Positions 49,571 to 60,870 are shown, counted from the stretch's first letter. The stretch is 64,000 nucleotides of DNA from Pyrocephalus nanus (GCA_038380795.1 CM076280.1:11902501-11966500), one strand, 5' to 3'. Notes: generated by a model not told the origin, from the letters alone. Translations and numbers: made by a program.

Positions 49571-50619
49571 AAAGACCCGAGTTCATGGAGCACAGTCAGT
49601 GATCAGTGCAATCACACAGCAAAGTCCTTCTCCTTGCTTTTAAGATAATTGTTGAGAGAAATTTAAATTTAGCTGGTAAGTGGGGGTGTCCCCGTTTGCC
49701 TGCCCCAGCACCATACTGGGCTCTGCTCTCTCTCAGAAAGCTCCTCTGGAGCACTGGTGCCATCTTTGCCCTGCCCTGGCTGTCCCCAGGGTGTGCAACA
49801 TCAGTGCAGGTGGAGGACCCTTCCCCGTTCCAGTGCCCTGAGTGGAGGAGGCAGCTCTGGGGGAGCAGCTGATGGGGATCGACCCACACTGGGCAGGGGA
49901 GCCCAATCCCTCATAATGGTCCAGTGCCCACACAGTGCCACTTGTCTATTCATCAAGAGTTTCTTTAAGGCCTCTCACTGAGGGCACAGCCTGGGGCAAT
50001 CTGTTCTTTTCTCCTCAAACCAACCCTTTATGGGCTTGTTCTGGTGAAGTTTATGGGTTGTTGCGTGAAACGCAAGGAAACATCACAACAAAAATGTAGG
50101 ACACTTTTCCCGGCCTGAACCAGGGTCTATGGCAAGTGCTGGCTGGGGGGACATAGCTCTGAGCAGGCTGTTCCTCACAGATGAGGGCTCCCAAGGACTC
50201 CCAGCCAGCTCTGGGAGCCCCTCTGCTGGGACAGGGGTCAAACACTGGTGAGCCTTTTCAACCCACGTCCGATTGGACTGTAAAGATGCAGAACACATCC
50301 TGGATCAGTCTGGTTTTTAAATATGCAGATTCAGGCGTGCTGGTGAGCCCCTGAGGCCACAGGGAGCAGAGCCATTGGAGGATGGATCTCCATGAGGAAT
50401 TGGAGGTTTCCAGAAGAGCCACCAGACAGTCATAACCACATTGTCTCTCTGAATTAGTTTAATGTCCACTTGAATCACTGACCTTAAGGTCTGAAAAGGA
50501 CCGAATCTGGGGATGGATGGTTTTTCCTATGAGACGTGACAGTGGGGCCAGGGACACCGTGAAGGTTCACTTATGGCAGTGGGATTTTAGGATCACTCAG
50601 GGAAACGCTTTGGCAAAGA
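49571..50619. other. noncoding DNA upstream of the CpG island
   Basis: GC-moderate, no repeats. The last 200 bp gain CpGs (GACGTGAC, GGACACCG) approaching the island. Confidence 0.4.
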
Positions 50620-50762
50620 AACCGATGCCTGGGCCTTGGGAGGCAAGACTCGGGCGCTGCCGGAGGTAGCGGAGGGAGCGAGAGGAAGGGGGACTGCGGA
50701 GGATGGGATGGAGGGGGACGTGCGGAGAAACGGAGCGTGAGAAGCGGCGGGATCCTCTGCCA

Positions 50763-50816
50763 GGGGAGCGGGGGGAGCCGGGGGAGCGGGGGGAGCCGGG
50801 GGAGCGGGGGGATCGG
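50763..50816 (+). repeat. 18-bp G-rich tandem repeat, three copies
   Basis: Three 18-bp units (50763, 50781, 50799) combine GGGGAGCG and GGGGAGCCG half-units, with G-runs of five or six every nine bases. This is strong G-quadruplex potential inside the CpG island. One frame reads Gly-Glu-Arg/Pro triplets like collagen, purely because the period is a multiple of nine. Confidence 0.9.
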
Positions 50817-50833
50817 CTGTGCCAGGGGAGCGG

Positions 50834-50914
50834 GGAAAGCAGGAGGAGCAGGGGGAGCTGGGGAAGCAGGAGGAGCAGGGGGAGCTGGAGGAAGCAGGAG
50901 GAGCAGGGGGAGCG
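50834..50914 (+). repeat. 27-bp purine-rich tandem repeat, three copies
   Basis: Three 27-bp units (50834, 50861, 50888) are built from GGAAGCAGGAGGAGCAGG plus GGGAGCTG. They sit directly downstream of the 18-bp array and share its nine-base sub-periodicity, so the two arrays probably grew from the same G-rich seed. Confidence 0.9.
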
Positions 50915-51340
50915 GCTGTGCCGGCGGAACGGGGGGAGCGGGGGATCGACCGCACCGCCGGAGCGGCCGACGGGCCGATGCTACCCCCTGGTGACCGGCG
51001 CGGGGGCTCCGCGCAGCTCCAGGCCGGGCAGGGCAGGGGGGTCGTCGGGGCATCGTCCGTCCGCGGTGCTCAGGCTTTCCGTGGCGACCGCAAAGAGATG
51101 CTGTGACAGCGCCCGGTGCCCTTTCCGGGCCCGGGACGGGGCAGGAGGACGCGAAGCGGGACGGGAAGCAGCCCCTGCATCACAGCTAGCGGAGCTGGGG
51201 GTGCCGAGGCAGGGTCCTCCCCTCTCCGCCCCACGGCATCCTCACCAGCTCACCTCGGACAGTGGGTGCGGGAGCTGCGGGGCTCGGCCAGGACAGCCCC
51301 GCGCCAGCCCCGCTCCCGCACGGCACTGCCTTACACTGCT

Positions 51341-51460
51341 CACTCTGTGCATCTTGTTAATGAAAAGCATGGATGTAATTTCAATTAAAGATAATTACAT
51401 ATTTAAACTTAACATTAAATTCTGCACTAAAACAAAATTACATGAAATCTCAGTGTGCAG
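51341..51460. promoter_or_regulatory. AT-rich block bordering the CpG island
   Basis: TTGTTAATGAAAAGC, TTCAATTAAAGATAATTAC and CTTAACATTAAATTC begin right where CpG density stops. Such a sharp change is common at islands next to conserved noncoding DNA. Confidence 0.25.
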
Positions 51461-53799
51461 CCGTGCTGCACGGCGGCGGGCAAGGGAGCAGAGGAAAGAA
51501 ATGCTATTACACAGAGCGAGCTGATCCCTTCTGCAGGATCTCCTGCCTGCACAATGCTTCCCTCTCCTGCAAGTTAAATCCAATCTGTTCCCACACGCCA
51601 CCTTTGGAGGTAGCTCCACTTGCCTGGTTGTGCTGTGCGGGCCCCACATGCACCCAGCCATAATCAACACTGCCTGTACAATGAACAAACCAAATAAACG
51701 CACCGGGAGTGAAACTGTACCTTGGCAGGGTTAGCACAGCGCTGGGGGGACCTGCTTGTTCCAGCAGCAGGCACTGCCTTGGCCGAGCAGCCAGGTCCCA
51801 GCGGGTTCTGACATCCACTGGAAGCTGCTCAGAGTTGTTGTGGTTGTATAAACTCTGCTGTTAAACCCTGGCTCGGGGTCTGGAGTAAAGCTGGAAAAGT
51901 GTTTTCAAATAGTGATAAAAAACACGGTTCCCAGACTACTGAATTTTTGTATGAAATTCAACAGATTTGTTGGCCTCAAAAGCAATTTTCTGAAAATTGA
52001 AAACTTTTTTGATTATTCTTTACAATTCCCCCCAAATCCCAACCATGACATTGCATTCTTCCAAAAGCGAAAGCTTTTATTTTCTGACATTGAAAATTGC
52101 TGATTTTGAGATGGCATAAATTGCTTTTTACTCTTCTCGCTCTCTGTTCAACAAACAAATTTAGAAATCCCAACTATTTGCCCAAGTGTTTGGATCCAAG
52201 CACCAGGATGGCACCTCAAGGGACTGAGTGAGGTCACCACCAGCCCACACAGTTGTCATGTTTTTTCCCTTGCCACTGCAACCCACTGGGCTTGCAGAGG
52301 GCTGCAAGAATTTCAGCGAGGGGATGATGCTCACATGTTGGTGGCTCAGCTGGAGGCTCTGTAGGAGTATTTCTTCCCAGTCTTAGTTCCTAAAAATAGA
52401 AGGCCAGAGGATGAGTGGGCTTAAGCTGTGCAAATTCAGGCCACTTTAAAGCTGTGCTAATGAGACCTGGATTTCCCAGGCAGGGCTCAGGGCTGCCCTG
52501 GCTGTGGATGGAGTCTCTGGAATCCATCTTTGCTGAGAGTGACAGCTCTGGCTGCTGGCACAGAAACAAACCTTCTTGTCCCACCTGAGCTTTTCAAACT
52601 GCCCTGCATGCTGATTGTGGATGGAAGGGGAGGCAAGGGTCCATTTAGCTCTGTCCAGGAGGTCCCACGCCTTGCACTGGGCAAGTACAAGTTACAAGCA
52701 TGGGCATGGGGGAGCAGAGGAGGAAGAAAGGACTTCCATGCCCCCATCCCTCCAGAGCCAGCTTGTGCTTGAGTCTGTCATGATTCCCTGCTGTGGTAAA
52801 GACACTGTGGCACCATCAAACCTCTTCATAGAGGGGCTTTTGTTTAATAAAACATAAAAATTATTCATTGTGTGATTTAATTTGATAGGAAATTCATGCT
52901 GCTCCTGTAATAATTATTATCATTATTGATTTTTGCAGTGTAGCTGAGCAGCCACAGCCAAGGGCCAGAGCCTCACTGTGCCCATTCTGTCAGGGGACAG
53001 TCCACTTCTCACACTGTGAGTGTGTAAGAGTCTTACACTTCCTGGCCTCACCTGGACACAGATGCTGTGCTGAAATTGCAGGTTTGTGATGTGCAGTGGC
53101 TCAGAAGTGCACCAGCCAGCAGCCTGAGGATGAGCAAACCAAACCTGAGCTGCTGTGGTGCCTGTGAAACAGCGAGCTGTGTCACAGCAACCTTGCTGTC
53201 ATTAAGCTTCAGTGTGAACGTCACCTGCAGAGCCCTTTGCTCCTCTCCTCGGGCTGCAGTTGTTTTCCAGCCCTAGAAGATGCCTGTTCCTCAGTGCACA
53301 ACAGGAAAGGACAGTTTGCCAGTGGGGGGGAGGGAGCTGGCAGGATTTCCTTGTTCCTGGGCAGACACTGCGAGCAGCCATGCAGAGGGCAGCACCACAG
53401 GCACGGTGGGCACTGCGCATGGCACAGCCACTGCACTCCAGCACTGGGGCTTCTCCTCCTCTATTAAATGATTGCAGTTATCAAGCACTGACAAGCGGCA
53501 TTAAAATTTATTACCCAGCGTAAAGTTTTATTTAAGGGATGGCTGGAGATTTAGTGGGCTCTGTGAGTCCTTCCTCAGTCCAGCTGTGTCACCTTTAATA
53601 ACTGTCTGTGTGCTGTGCAGGACTGGGGGGGGTGGCCCTGGGTGTCCTGGCTCTTGGTCCCTCCCCCAGGGGTTCCCCTTTGCTGCCCCCCATGGCACCC
53701 ACACCCCAATAGCCCTACATCTCCCCACTGCCAGCCTGGCTGTGCCCATCCTGCCGGTGGCATGAACCCGACATTGCTGAAGGAGCTCCTCTGGCAACA
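51461..53799. other. noncoding DNA downstream of the CpG island
   Basis: 51880-52150 is AT-rich with TTTCTGAAAATTGAAAAC and ATTGAAAATTGCTG repeats of a GAAAATTG word. The rest is GC-moderate with no gene recognised. Confidence 0.4.
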
Positions 53800-54110
53800 C
53801 TTGCATTAATCAGTCTGGCAATCGTGAAATACACAACATGCATACTGGAGTTTAAATCCCGGCCTCACTAATGGTTTACTACCCACTAAATCCCCCTTCA
53901 TGTTATTTAACTTTTAAACCCAAGGAATATTCCAAATCAAAGAGGCTCTGTGTCACGCTTAGTCCATCTCAAAGAGCCTGGAATTAACATCCCTTCATGG
54001 CTCGACAGTGCCTGCCACACGGAGCCACCACTTGCTCCTTATTAATATTTATGATGGGGAGAGAAAGTTGCATAAATCTTGGTTGATACTTAATTAAACC
54101 CCACTTCTTT
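53800..54110. promoter_or_regulatory. AT-rich regulatory candidate
   Basis: CTTGCATTAATCAGTC, GCAATCGTGAAATAC, TGTCACGCTTAG, TTATTAATATTTATGATGG and ACTTAATTAAACC. Isolated CpGs persist. Confidence 0.27.
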
Positions 54111-54369
54111 TGATTTCTTCTCTCTCAGCTTCACTTAGTGCAGACTGTGCAGCCACCCCACATGGAACAGCCTGGCACACACAGTGGCATCCATGGGCTA
54201 GGTGGGATTTAGTGCCTGTGGTGCCCCCACTCAGTACCTCAGTGCCGCTGGCTGCCTTTGCCACCCAGGCCTGGCCAGGACGGAGGGTGATGAGGTCCCA
54301 TGAGGCCACACGAGCCCCAGCTGGCACAGCACAGCACAGCTCAGCCCCAGCCCCTCTGCTTTGGCTTAT

Positions 54370-54590
54370 CTGCGTGTGGTGTCTGATCTGAGCGTGATCC
54401 ATAAGAAAACAGTTAACGCGGGGCTGACATATCTGTGATACAACCATCATAGCGAGGAAGCGGCTTGACCCCCGAAGGCTCCCGCGAACAGGCAGGATTG
54501 ACACTTCACATTGACTTTGCTTCAGGCTTATCAACAAATCTCAGCCAGTTTTATTAAAGAGCCGCGTGTGGGACGCGCCAGGAGCAGACA
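54370..54590. promoter_or_regulatory. conserved-element candidate rich in retained CpGs
   Basis: AGTTAACGCGGGG, CATAGCGAGGAAGCGGC, CCCCGAAGG, CTCCCGCGAAC and AGAGCCGCGTG keep many CpGs outside an island. GATA-type words occur at the left edge (CTTATCTGCG), near 54430 (ATATCTGTGATA) and near 54527 (CTTATCAAC). Confidence 0.33.
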
Positions 54591-55079
54591 ACTTCATCTG
54601 TGGTGGCTCAGGCACCAGTGAGCTCGTCTCACTGCTCCTTGTTTGTGTGTTCACTTTACTGGCAAGATTAAAAAAGCCACTTTGGGTTTCACTAAAAGCC
54701 TGTAGAGTTTCCTGGCCCTTTCATGAGGAGCAGGAGAGCAGGTTGGGGCTGGCTGGGATGGCAAGGGCTGCCGTGCCCAGCGATGGTGGCGAGTGCTGGC
54801 AGGGACACCACAGCCCCACGACCCCTGGCTGCTGGATAAGGCACTTCTGTCCCTGTGGATCTCTGAAACCCATCCTGAACTACATTCCCAGGAAACACCA
54901 AACTCTAAAATCCCAGCCAAAGCCACTTGGGCAGGCCATGTGGGCAGTGCTGACTTTTCTGTACTGGTTTCCTTGGTTTAGGCTCTCTACTTTTTGCTCA
55001 GTTTGTTGTGTATGTCACGTTTTTAGGGGGAGAAGAGGGCTGGGGCGGGCGCCCTGGGTGAGAATTAGGGCAGCAAGCA

Positions 55080-55280
55080 TCCAGCAGGATCAACTGTTCC
55101 CAGGTATCATTTGTAATTATGTCTCTTTTTACTCATGCAAATTTTATCAATATTATTTATATATTCAAAACCATTTATAAATAATATATACATTTATGCT
55201 AAGGTAATTGCCTCAACTAGATTATTGTCCCAGTTTTTATTGTCTATCCAGATGCTGAATATTAAAAGTATGTTTTCTGG
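55080..55280. promoter_or_regulatory. AT-rich regulatory candidate
   Basis: CTCATGCAAATTTTATCAAT (an exact octamer), then CATTTATAAATAATATATAC (MEF2-like) and AAGGTAATTGCC. Confidence 0.25.
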
Positions 55281-57059
55281 TCTGTGTCAGTGGCTCAGTG
55301 CTGTTTGCCTTCCCATGGGAACAACACCTCTGCTGGTTTGGTGGGACAGGAAGGTATCAGGGTATCAGGAGGGAGGGCAGAGAGAGGGGATGGACAACAG
55401 GGAGCAGGAAGGGGAGCTTGGAGCTGGTGACCATCCCAACATGCCAGTGCCAGCCCTTCCACACACGGTGCTGTGGCTGTCCCAAGTCCCCTCAGCAGGG
55501 CAGCAATCCATGGGTGTGCTCCAGCCAGGAGGGACAGGGCTTCAGAAGCAGCTCAGGAAGCTGGTCCCAGTATTGTTCACATCCCATCCCATCCCATCCC
55601 ATCCCACCTTCCTCCTCTTCACTTACCAAAACTTGACATCTCAATGAAAAAAGATTAGGAGCATTGACAAGCCTGCAAGGTGACAGCTACAAAGAAATAT
55701 GGAGCAATCACGTTGTCAGAGTGACTATTAGGAACCCAAAAACCTCAGCTCTCCTGCACGAGCACAAGTGATTTATTGCCCAGCACAGTTCATGAACTCA
55801 TCAGTGGTTTTGCATGGAGAAGAGATGGATTTTCTTTCAGCTGTTTATGGTGTGAATAGACTGTCCTGGAAGTTATTGTTTGATTTTATCAGGTAGCAGT
55901 GCTCGCTGGGTGAGCTGAAAGCAGAGCTTGGTGCCCAGCTAACAGCCAGAATTCACCTGAGGCCTGAGGCAGTGCCACATGTTTCGTGGGAATTCCTGGC
56001 AGTGCTCATGTGTGGCCCAGGAAGCCAACTCGTGCAGCCTTTTTTGGCCTCTTCCAGACCACAGTGGAGCCTCCCCACTGGTTGTTTGACACGTGGCCAA
56101 GCTGACCTGCTGTCCCAGTCAGCACCACGGATCAGCTGCTCCAGAGGCAGCAGGACATCGCTGCCTGGTGCTGGGTGCTGCTCCTGACTTGCTGGTGCAC
56201 AAAGGGGTTTGAGGATGCGGGTGCAGCCTCAGCTTTCTGACAGCCCCTTGCTTGTGTTACATGTGTAAATGTTTCCTCTCCCGGACGGGATTGCATCTTG
56301 GATGCCCTGGGAACAGCTGTGGTTTATGTAGATTTTAAAGGTGAACTTTCATGCTCAGTGAAATTTTAAAAGCAGCTGATTTACACATGAATCCATTTCT
56401 GGCGAGTGTCGATGTAGCTGTTTCTCCTCCTTAATGGTTTGTGACTGAAGAGCTGGGCTGTAAACAAGTGGCTGTGGTGCAGAGCAGCGCTGCCTGCGCA
56501 TCTCTGAGACCACCCTGGGGGCAGAGCCCGCGGGCAGACCCTGTACCCATCTGCCTTGCCCAGAAACCACTGCCTGCTCCTGCCCCCTTCCAGGGCCCTG
56601 GAGACCCAGCTGCAGCAGGGACGGCCACCAGGACGTGAGACTGGCACAGAGCCCACGCTGGGGCTGCCACAGCTGCCACAGCAGGTGAGCAGCAGCAGAG
56701 GCAGAGTGCCCGTGAGGTACCCAAGGTTCAGGCAACATCACCTGCCCCAAGCCCTGCCCCAAGCCCCTGCCAGCATCCCACTCGTGCTGTGCTGTGGGCT
56801 CACCCATCCACCAGCCCCGCATTCCTCATCAAATCCAAGCCCAGTGCACAGGTCCCCGAGCCCTCTCCAGCCCTGACCCTTTAAAGACACTTGCTCTTTT
56901 TCCTTTAAAAACACAAACTTTAAATGGCTCTGAATAAAATAAAAGAGAATAACTGAACTGTGAAAGGTGATGATTGTATTTCTTTCACTTGTAAGAGAGA
57001 CCTTTATAACTCTCCAGGGAGGAAAAAACAATAATGGTCCTTCATGGATGAAGTGCTCT
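55281..57059. other. mixed noncoding DNA
   Basis: Apart from the short pentamer array, nothing recognised. GC-rich at 56460-56870, where the minus 155-codon and plus 106-codon frames overlap. Confidence 0.4.
55581..55608 (+). repeat. (ATCCC)5 pentanucleotide array
   Basis: Five perfect copies of the ATCCC pentamer followed by a partial copy. It is the same motif and orientation as the longer array at 57736. Confidence 0.93.
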
Positions 57060-57340
57060 AAATATGGTGTATATTTTTTAAAATACCAGTTCTACAGTTA
57101 TTGAAACAAATTATTGTTAAATGCATTTACAGCATAATAACTGTGCTAATTTGCTGATAAAAAGCATCCAGCGTTAAACCCCCCATACATTATTTTGTCA
57201 TTAGCATTTGTTAGCTCCTCGTAGGTATTTTCAGACAGAAGGCTTTGTTCTGTATTTAGCACATGGGCCTGCTTCCGCTCTCCCCTCCCGCTGGGAATTG
57301 CGTGTGCACAGAACTGCAGCTTTTTTTTAAAACTTCATGT
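57060..57340. promoter_or_regulatory. conserved-element candidate
   Basis: TTACAGCATAATAACTGTGC, TGCTAATTTGCTG, ATTTTGTCATTAGCATTTG, CTCCTCGTAGG and AATTGCGTGTGC form an AT-to-mixed block ending in an eight-base T run near 57322. Confidence 0.3.
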
Positions 57341-57359
57341 TTAAAAACGGAAAATTTAT

Positions 57360-57412
57360 TTCATTTCATTAATGGGAGAGGGAGGGAGGGAGAGAGGAGG
57401 GAGGAGGGTGCG
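57360..57412 (+). repeat. GGGA purine-rich low-complexity tract
   Basis: Nearly pure purine (GGGAGAGG and GGAGGGAGG words). It lies 320 bp before the TCCCA array. Confidence 0.75.
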
Positions 57413-57735
57413 TGATTTAGTGAGTGGTGTGTCACATGTCATGTCAGCACCTGCAGCAGCTGGACCCAGGGTGGGAGTGCAGACCCCCGGGCACTGCATG
57501 GCCATGGTCACCAGCTGGACTGGCATCACCTGGCCATGTGCTGCAGCCTCGTGCCATGGTGGGACTGGGCGGTTCTGGCCAGCTCCCAGCAAGGCCAAGG
57601 GGCCACCAGGGCACCCTGTGGGCACCCTGCCAGTGGCGGCTGCAGCGTGGGGAACATGGCATTCCCCAGGAGTGGGGAGAGGGTCAGGGGATTGCTGTGC
57701 CCAGGAGGCAACACGAGACTGTAGTGGGGGGTCTG

Positions 57736-57800
57736 TCCCATCCCATCCCATCCCATCCCATCCCATCCCATCCCATCCCATCCCATCCCATCCCATCCCA
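57736..57800 (+). repeat. (TCCCA)13 pentanucleotide array
   Basis: Thirteen uninterrupted TCCCA copies (GGGAT-type on the other strand). A second, five-copy array of the same pentamer in the same orientation lies about 2.1 kb upstream. The perfection suggests recent expansion and likely length polymorphism. Confidence 0.96.
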
Positions 57801-57939
57801 TTGTGTCTGTCCAGTAGCCTTGGCATCCCTGGGAGGCATGCAGGATCTGGGGTGCTGGGAGTGGGTGGGGACAGTGGTGCAGGACAGGGTGTGTGCACAA
57901 GATGAGAGCTGCACAGGGAGGTGCATGGAGAGAAGCATG

Positions 57940-58082
57940 CAGCATGGGGTGGTGGGTGTGGGAGGGGCTGGCAGGTAGGGGATTGTGGCAATGGGGGTGG
58001 GATGATGGTTGTAGGCAGGGGATGGTGGTGTGGGCAGGGATGAGGGGTGGGTGGGCAGTGAATGGGGGGTGGGTGGGCACAT
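57940..58082 (+). repeat. G-rich, T/G-skewed low-complexity tract
   Basis: About 140 bp with almost no C's and recurring GGGTGGG, GGGGATGG and GGTGGGTGGGC words. It has dense G-quadruplex potential. The minus-strand Pro/His-rich open frames over it are composition artefacts. Confidence 0.8.
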
Positions 58083-58135
58083 CCCGGCCTGGGAGCAGCC
58101 GCCAGTGGTCTGGGGGGGATGTTTCTAGAGCTACT

Positions 58136-58149
58136 GTTGCCGTAGCAAC
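58136..58149. promoter_or_regulatory. RFX-type X-box
   Basis: GTTGCCGTAGCAAC is a near-perfect palindromic X-box: GTTGCC and AGCAAC halves with a two-base spacer, the form bound by RFX factors. It sits at the edge of the G-rich tract, just before an AT-containing block (AAAGCAGCTTTATTATCAAC). Confidence 0.5.
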
Positions 58150-58849
58150 CCTGCTCCAATAGTAGTATCGCCAGGAAAAAAGCAGCTTTATTATCAACAC
58201 AGATCTTCCCAAATTAACCCTCTCGTTCCCACTTGGCTCCAGCCCGGTGCTGGCCCAGCTGGGTGCCGTTGGTTACCCATGGCTTGCTTGGCTGATGGAG
58301 GCTGAAGCGGGGCCGGGCTGGGATCCCTGTTCTGCATCCTCAGAACATGCACCCTCCACCACCACGGGAGTGCTGGAGCATCCCGAGGGGCCTTTCCAAT
58401 CACAAACGTTTATTGTTGCCCATGTGAGTATCAAAACTTCAGGCCATCCATCTAACCACCATCGACACAGCACTGGCAGTGTGGGAGCCGTCGTGGTGAC
58501 AGATGGAGCAGGTGGAGGGAGGAGCGGGGAGCTCGGCTCCCAGCCCACTTACCCTGCCGAGCTCCGCTTAAAGCAGGAGATATATATTTCCCCCCTGAAA
58601 TATTACTGCTAATTCTCCATCTGAATGTTCCCTGACCCTTCCTGTGGCCTCCAGATGCAGCCGTGAGAGATAAATAATGGTAATGAGCAGCAGGGAGGGG
58701 GTCGAAGCACGACGCCTCAGGGACCACAGGAGCAGTCTGACAAAGCATTTGGAAGGGGTCTGGCTCTGCCCCTCACCTCCCAGGGACCACACACGTGCTC
58801 TGCACACACAGCCCCGACCCTCCCCATCACCAACGGCTGCAGACGGCAG

Positions 58850-58980
58850 CCCTTGGACAAATCAATTAGATAGCTACTGTATATTGATTAATACCTGTGG
58901 CTATAAAAATATAATTGATTTCCTGAAGAAGAGCAGAGGTAATGTAGAGACCAAACAGAAAACCTGTCTGAAGAGTGATC
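58850..58980. promoter_or_regulatory. cluster of ATTGATT-type motifs
   Basis: ATCAATTA (58861), ATTGATTA (58883) and AATTGATT (58913) fall within 60 bp, with CTATAAAAATATAATTG between the last two. These are ONECUT/homeodomain-type words. Confidence 0.28.
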
Positions 58981-60689
58981 AATACTTACATTCAGGAAAC
59001 TCACCCAGGAGTATAATTGGACAAAGCAGAATTTGGGCCAAACCAGGCACCAGGAATATGATTTTGCTAACAACCAGACACCAGGAAGCTCGTGGGACCA
59101 GCCACATCATTCCCAGGAGAGCTACAGCCACACTAGCTCAGTAACATGTTTCATTTTCATGCCTTTTAGTGACGGATGCAAAACCTCAAAACTTTGTATT
59201 CTTGACCAGCCCAAACATTCCAGCTGGACTGAGTTTCCACTCGGGACAGCCTCAGGGCTCCCCCAGGACACAGCGATCCCAGGGACGTTTTCCAGCTGTT
59301 TCTGAGTCTTGGCAATGTTTCACTGCTCACACAGGAATGCTCTGAGAGGCCCTGCCTAGACTGAGTTGGTTGTTTCGTGTGGGAAGTGCTGTCCAGCCCG
59401 GTGCCAGGTGCACCCCAGCCTCATGGAGGGCAGGACAGTTAGCAAGGCACACAGCCAGATTACAAAATGCAATGAAATACTTAAAACCTGCCCTCCAGAC
59501 TAAAGTAAATCAGACATGACTTTGACAAGGTGAAACCAAAGTGATGAAACCAATCCATTGTGCTTGGGGAATCGATCTCCCCGGCAGGGAGTAGAGAGGC
59601 CATCGATTCACAGCCTCAGCAGTCAGGAATGTCAAGCTGCCTGATCTAAATTTCTATATGCATCACTCCAGATTAAACGATGGAGGAGCACGTGTGCAGG
59701 CATCCACCTGCCCGGCCCCGCCAGGCGGTGCCAGCACAGACCCGCTGGGGGCAGAAGCCTCAAGAGGAAACGAGCAGAGAGAGGCAGGAGGTGCTCGTGC
59801 CTCCCCTGGCAGCAGTTGGCACCCCCCTGGCTCTTCTTGGACTTCCACAGTGCAAATTCCAGACACCTTTGCAAGCCCCAGGGGCTGCCTGTTCGGAGCA
59901 TGGGGAGGGCACCTGCATTACAGTCTCACTGTGAAAGCCGGTGTAGTAATTAAGATTTCATTCTTAAAAATTAAATATTTATCTACAAACATGATCTCTG
60001 GCTGTGGAAAGCCTGGGCCTGCATCAGCACAGGAGACTGAGAGCTGTCCCCAGCCCGGGATGGGGGTCTGGCCCATCACATGTGACACTGCACTGGTGGG
60101 GCCACTGCCGTCGGCCGCTTTGTCACTGTCAGACCCAGCGAGGCCATTAGTTTTGTCAGTGTGAGAATAAAGAGCCGTCTCTGGGGAGAGATGGAAAAAC
60201 TCGATCCAGCTCCCAGCAGCCCTGAGGGGGTTGTGTTTTACCATTTCTTTATGACTTACCAGCTGGAACATGAGCAGGCTGAGCCGACGCGAGTGGCAGG
60301 ACCATTTTCTGCTTCCAGCTCCCACCGGGAGCCTGTGACAGAACATCAGGGACCGGCGCGGGAAGCTGAGAAGCCTGGGAACAGGTTGAGGGAGAGAAGT
60401 GGCTGGAAAGGGAGGGAAGAGGGTGGTGTTCCATCCCGCCAAATCCAAAACACTTCTGGCCTGTCCCACCCCATCCTGCCAGGTGGGGCTGCTCCATGCC
60501 CCCAGGGTGGGTTGGGACAGACTCTTCAGGAAAGAGGAGTCATGGAAAATCTCCATCTGCTTTGGAAGCCCTGCAGCCATGCTAGGGTGGGGTTACTGCT
60601 TCAGGGTGCCAGCTCTTGAGCTGGTCTTGGACCATCCTAGAAAGGAGTGGCAAAGTGCTCGCAGTACGCAGCTGGGACGCTGTGCTCAT
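58981..60689. other. mixed noncoding DNA
   Basis: A 220-codon minus frame (59918-60580) and plus frames share the same GC-rich interval without domains. 59930-60010 is AT-rich (TAGTAATTAAGATTTC, AAATTAAATATTTATC). Confidence 0.4.
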
Positions 60690-60870
60690 GTAATGGATGC
60701 AAATCTGTATGCAAATAAGTCCTGTCTCTGGACTCAGAAAAACCCCAGAACTCATTAGAATTAATATGGTTTGTCTCAACCTTTTTTTTCACCCACCCAA
60801 GGAGTAAATTGCTCTTTTGCAACAGTTACGGCTCATGACATATTTAATCCTTTCAGTAGAAGGACTCCAC
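60690..60870. promoter_or_regulatory. enhancer candidate with twin octamers
   Basis: Two exact ATGCAAAT octamers at 60697-60704 and 60709-60716, same orientation, start 12 bp apart. ATTAGAATTAATATGG follows about 40 bp later. Octamers are POU-factor sites; a closely spaced exact pair is uncommon by chance in DNA of this composition. Confidence 0.38.

Larger units (their letters stand above)
50620..51340. promoter_or_regulatory. CpG island, candidate promoter
   Basis: This is the only long CpG-dense interval. CpGs are frequent through 50640-51340 (for example GGATCGACCGCACCGCCGG near 50943 and GGGCCCGGGACGGGGC near 51128), while flanking DNA is CpG-poor. Such islands usually mark promoters of vertebrate genes or lncRNAs. 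The strand is not decided: no TATA box, clear initiator, first exon with a conserved frame, or convincing donor site was identified. The plus-strand frame 50703-51524 (273 codons) runs through G-rich tandem repeats and has no domain. AT-rich, TAAT-bearing DNA follows directly at 51345. Confidence 0.7.

Noticed and set aside
50703..51524. 273-codon plus frame with collagen-like Gly-Glu-Arg/Pro triplets
   Set aside because: The triplets come from nine-base periodic G-rich repeats; the rest has no domain, and the frame runs on into AT-rich DNA.
57356..58212. Long minus-strand Pro/His/Thr-rich frames (267 and 228 codons)
   Set aside because: They read through the TCCCA array and the G-rich tract; overlapping frames of similar length show it is composition.
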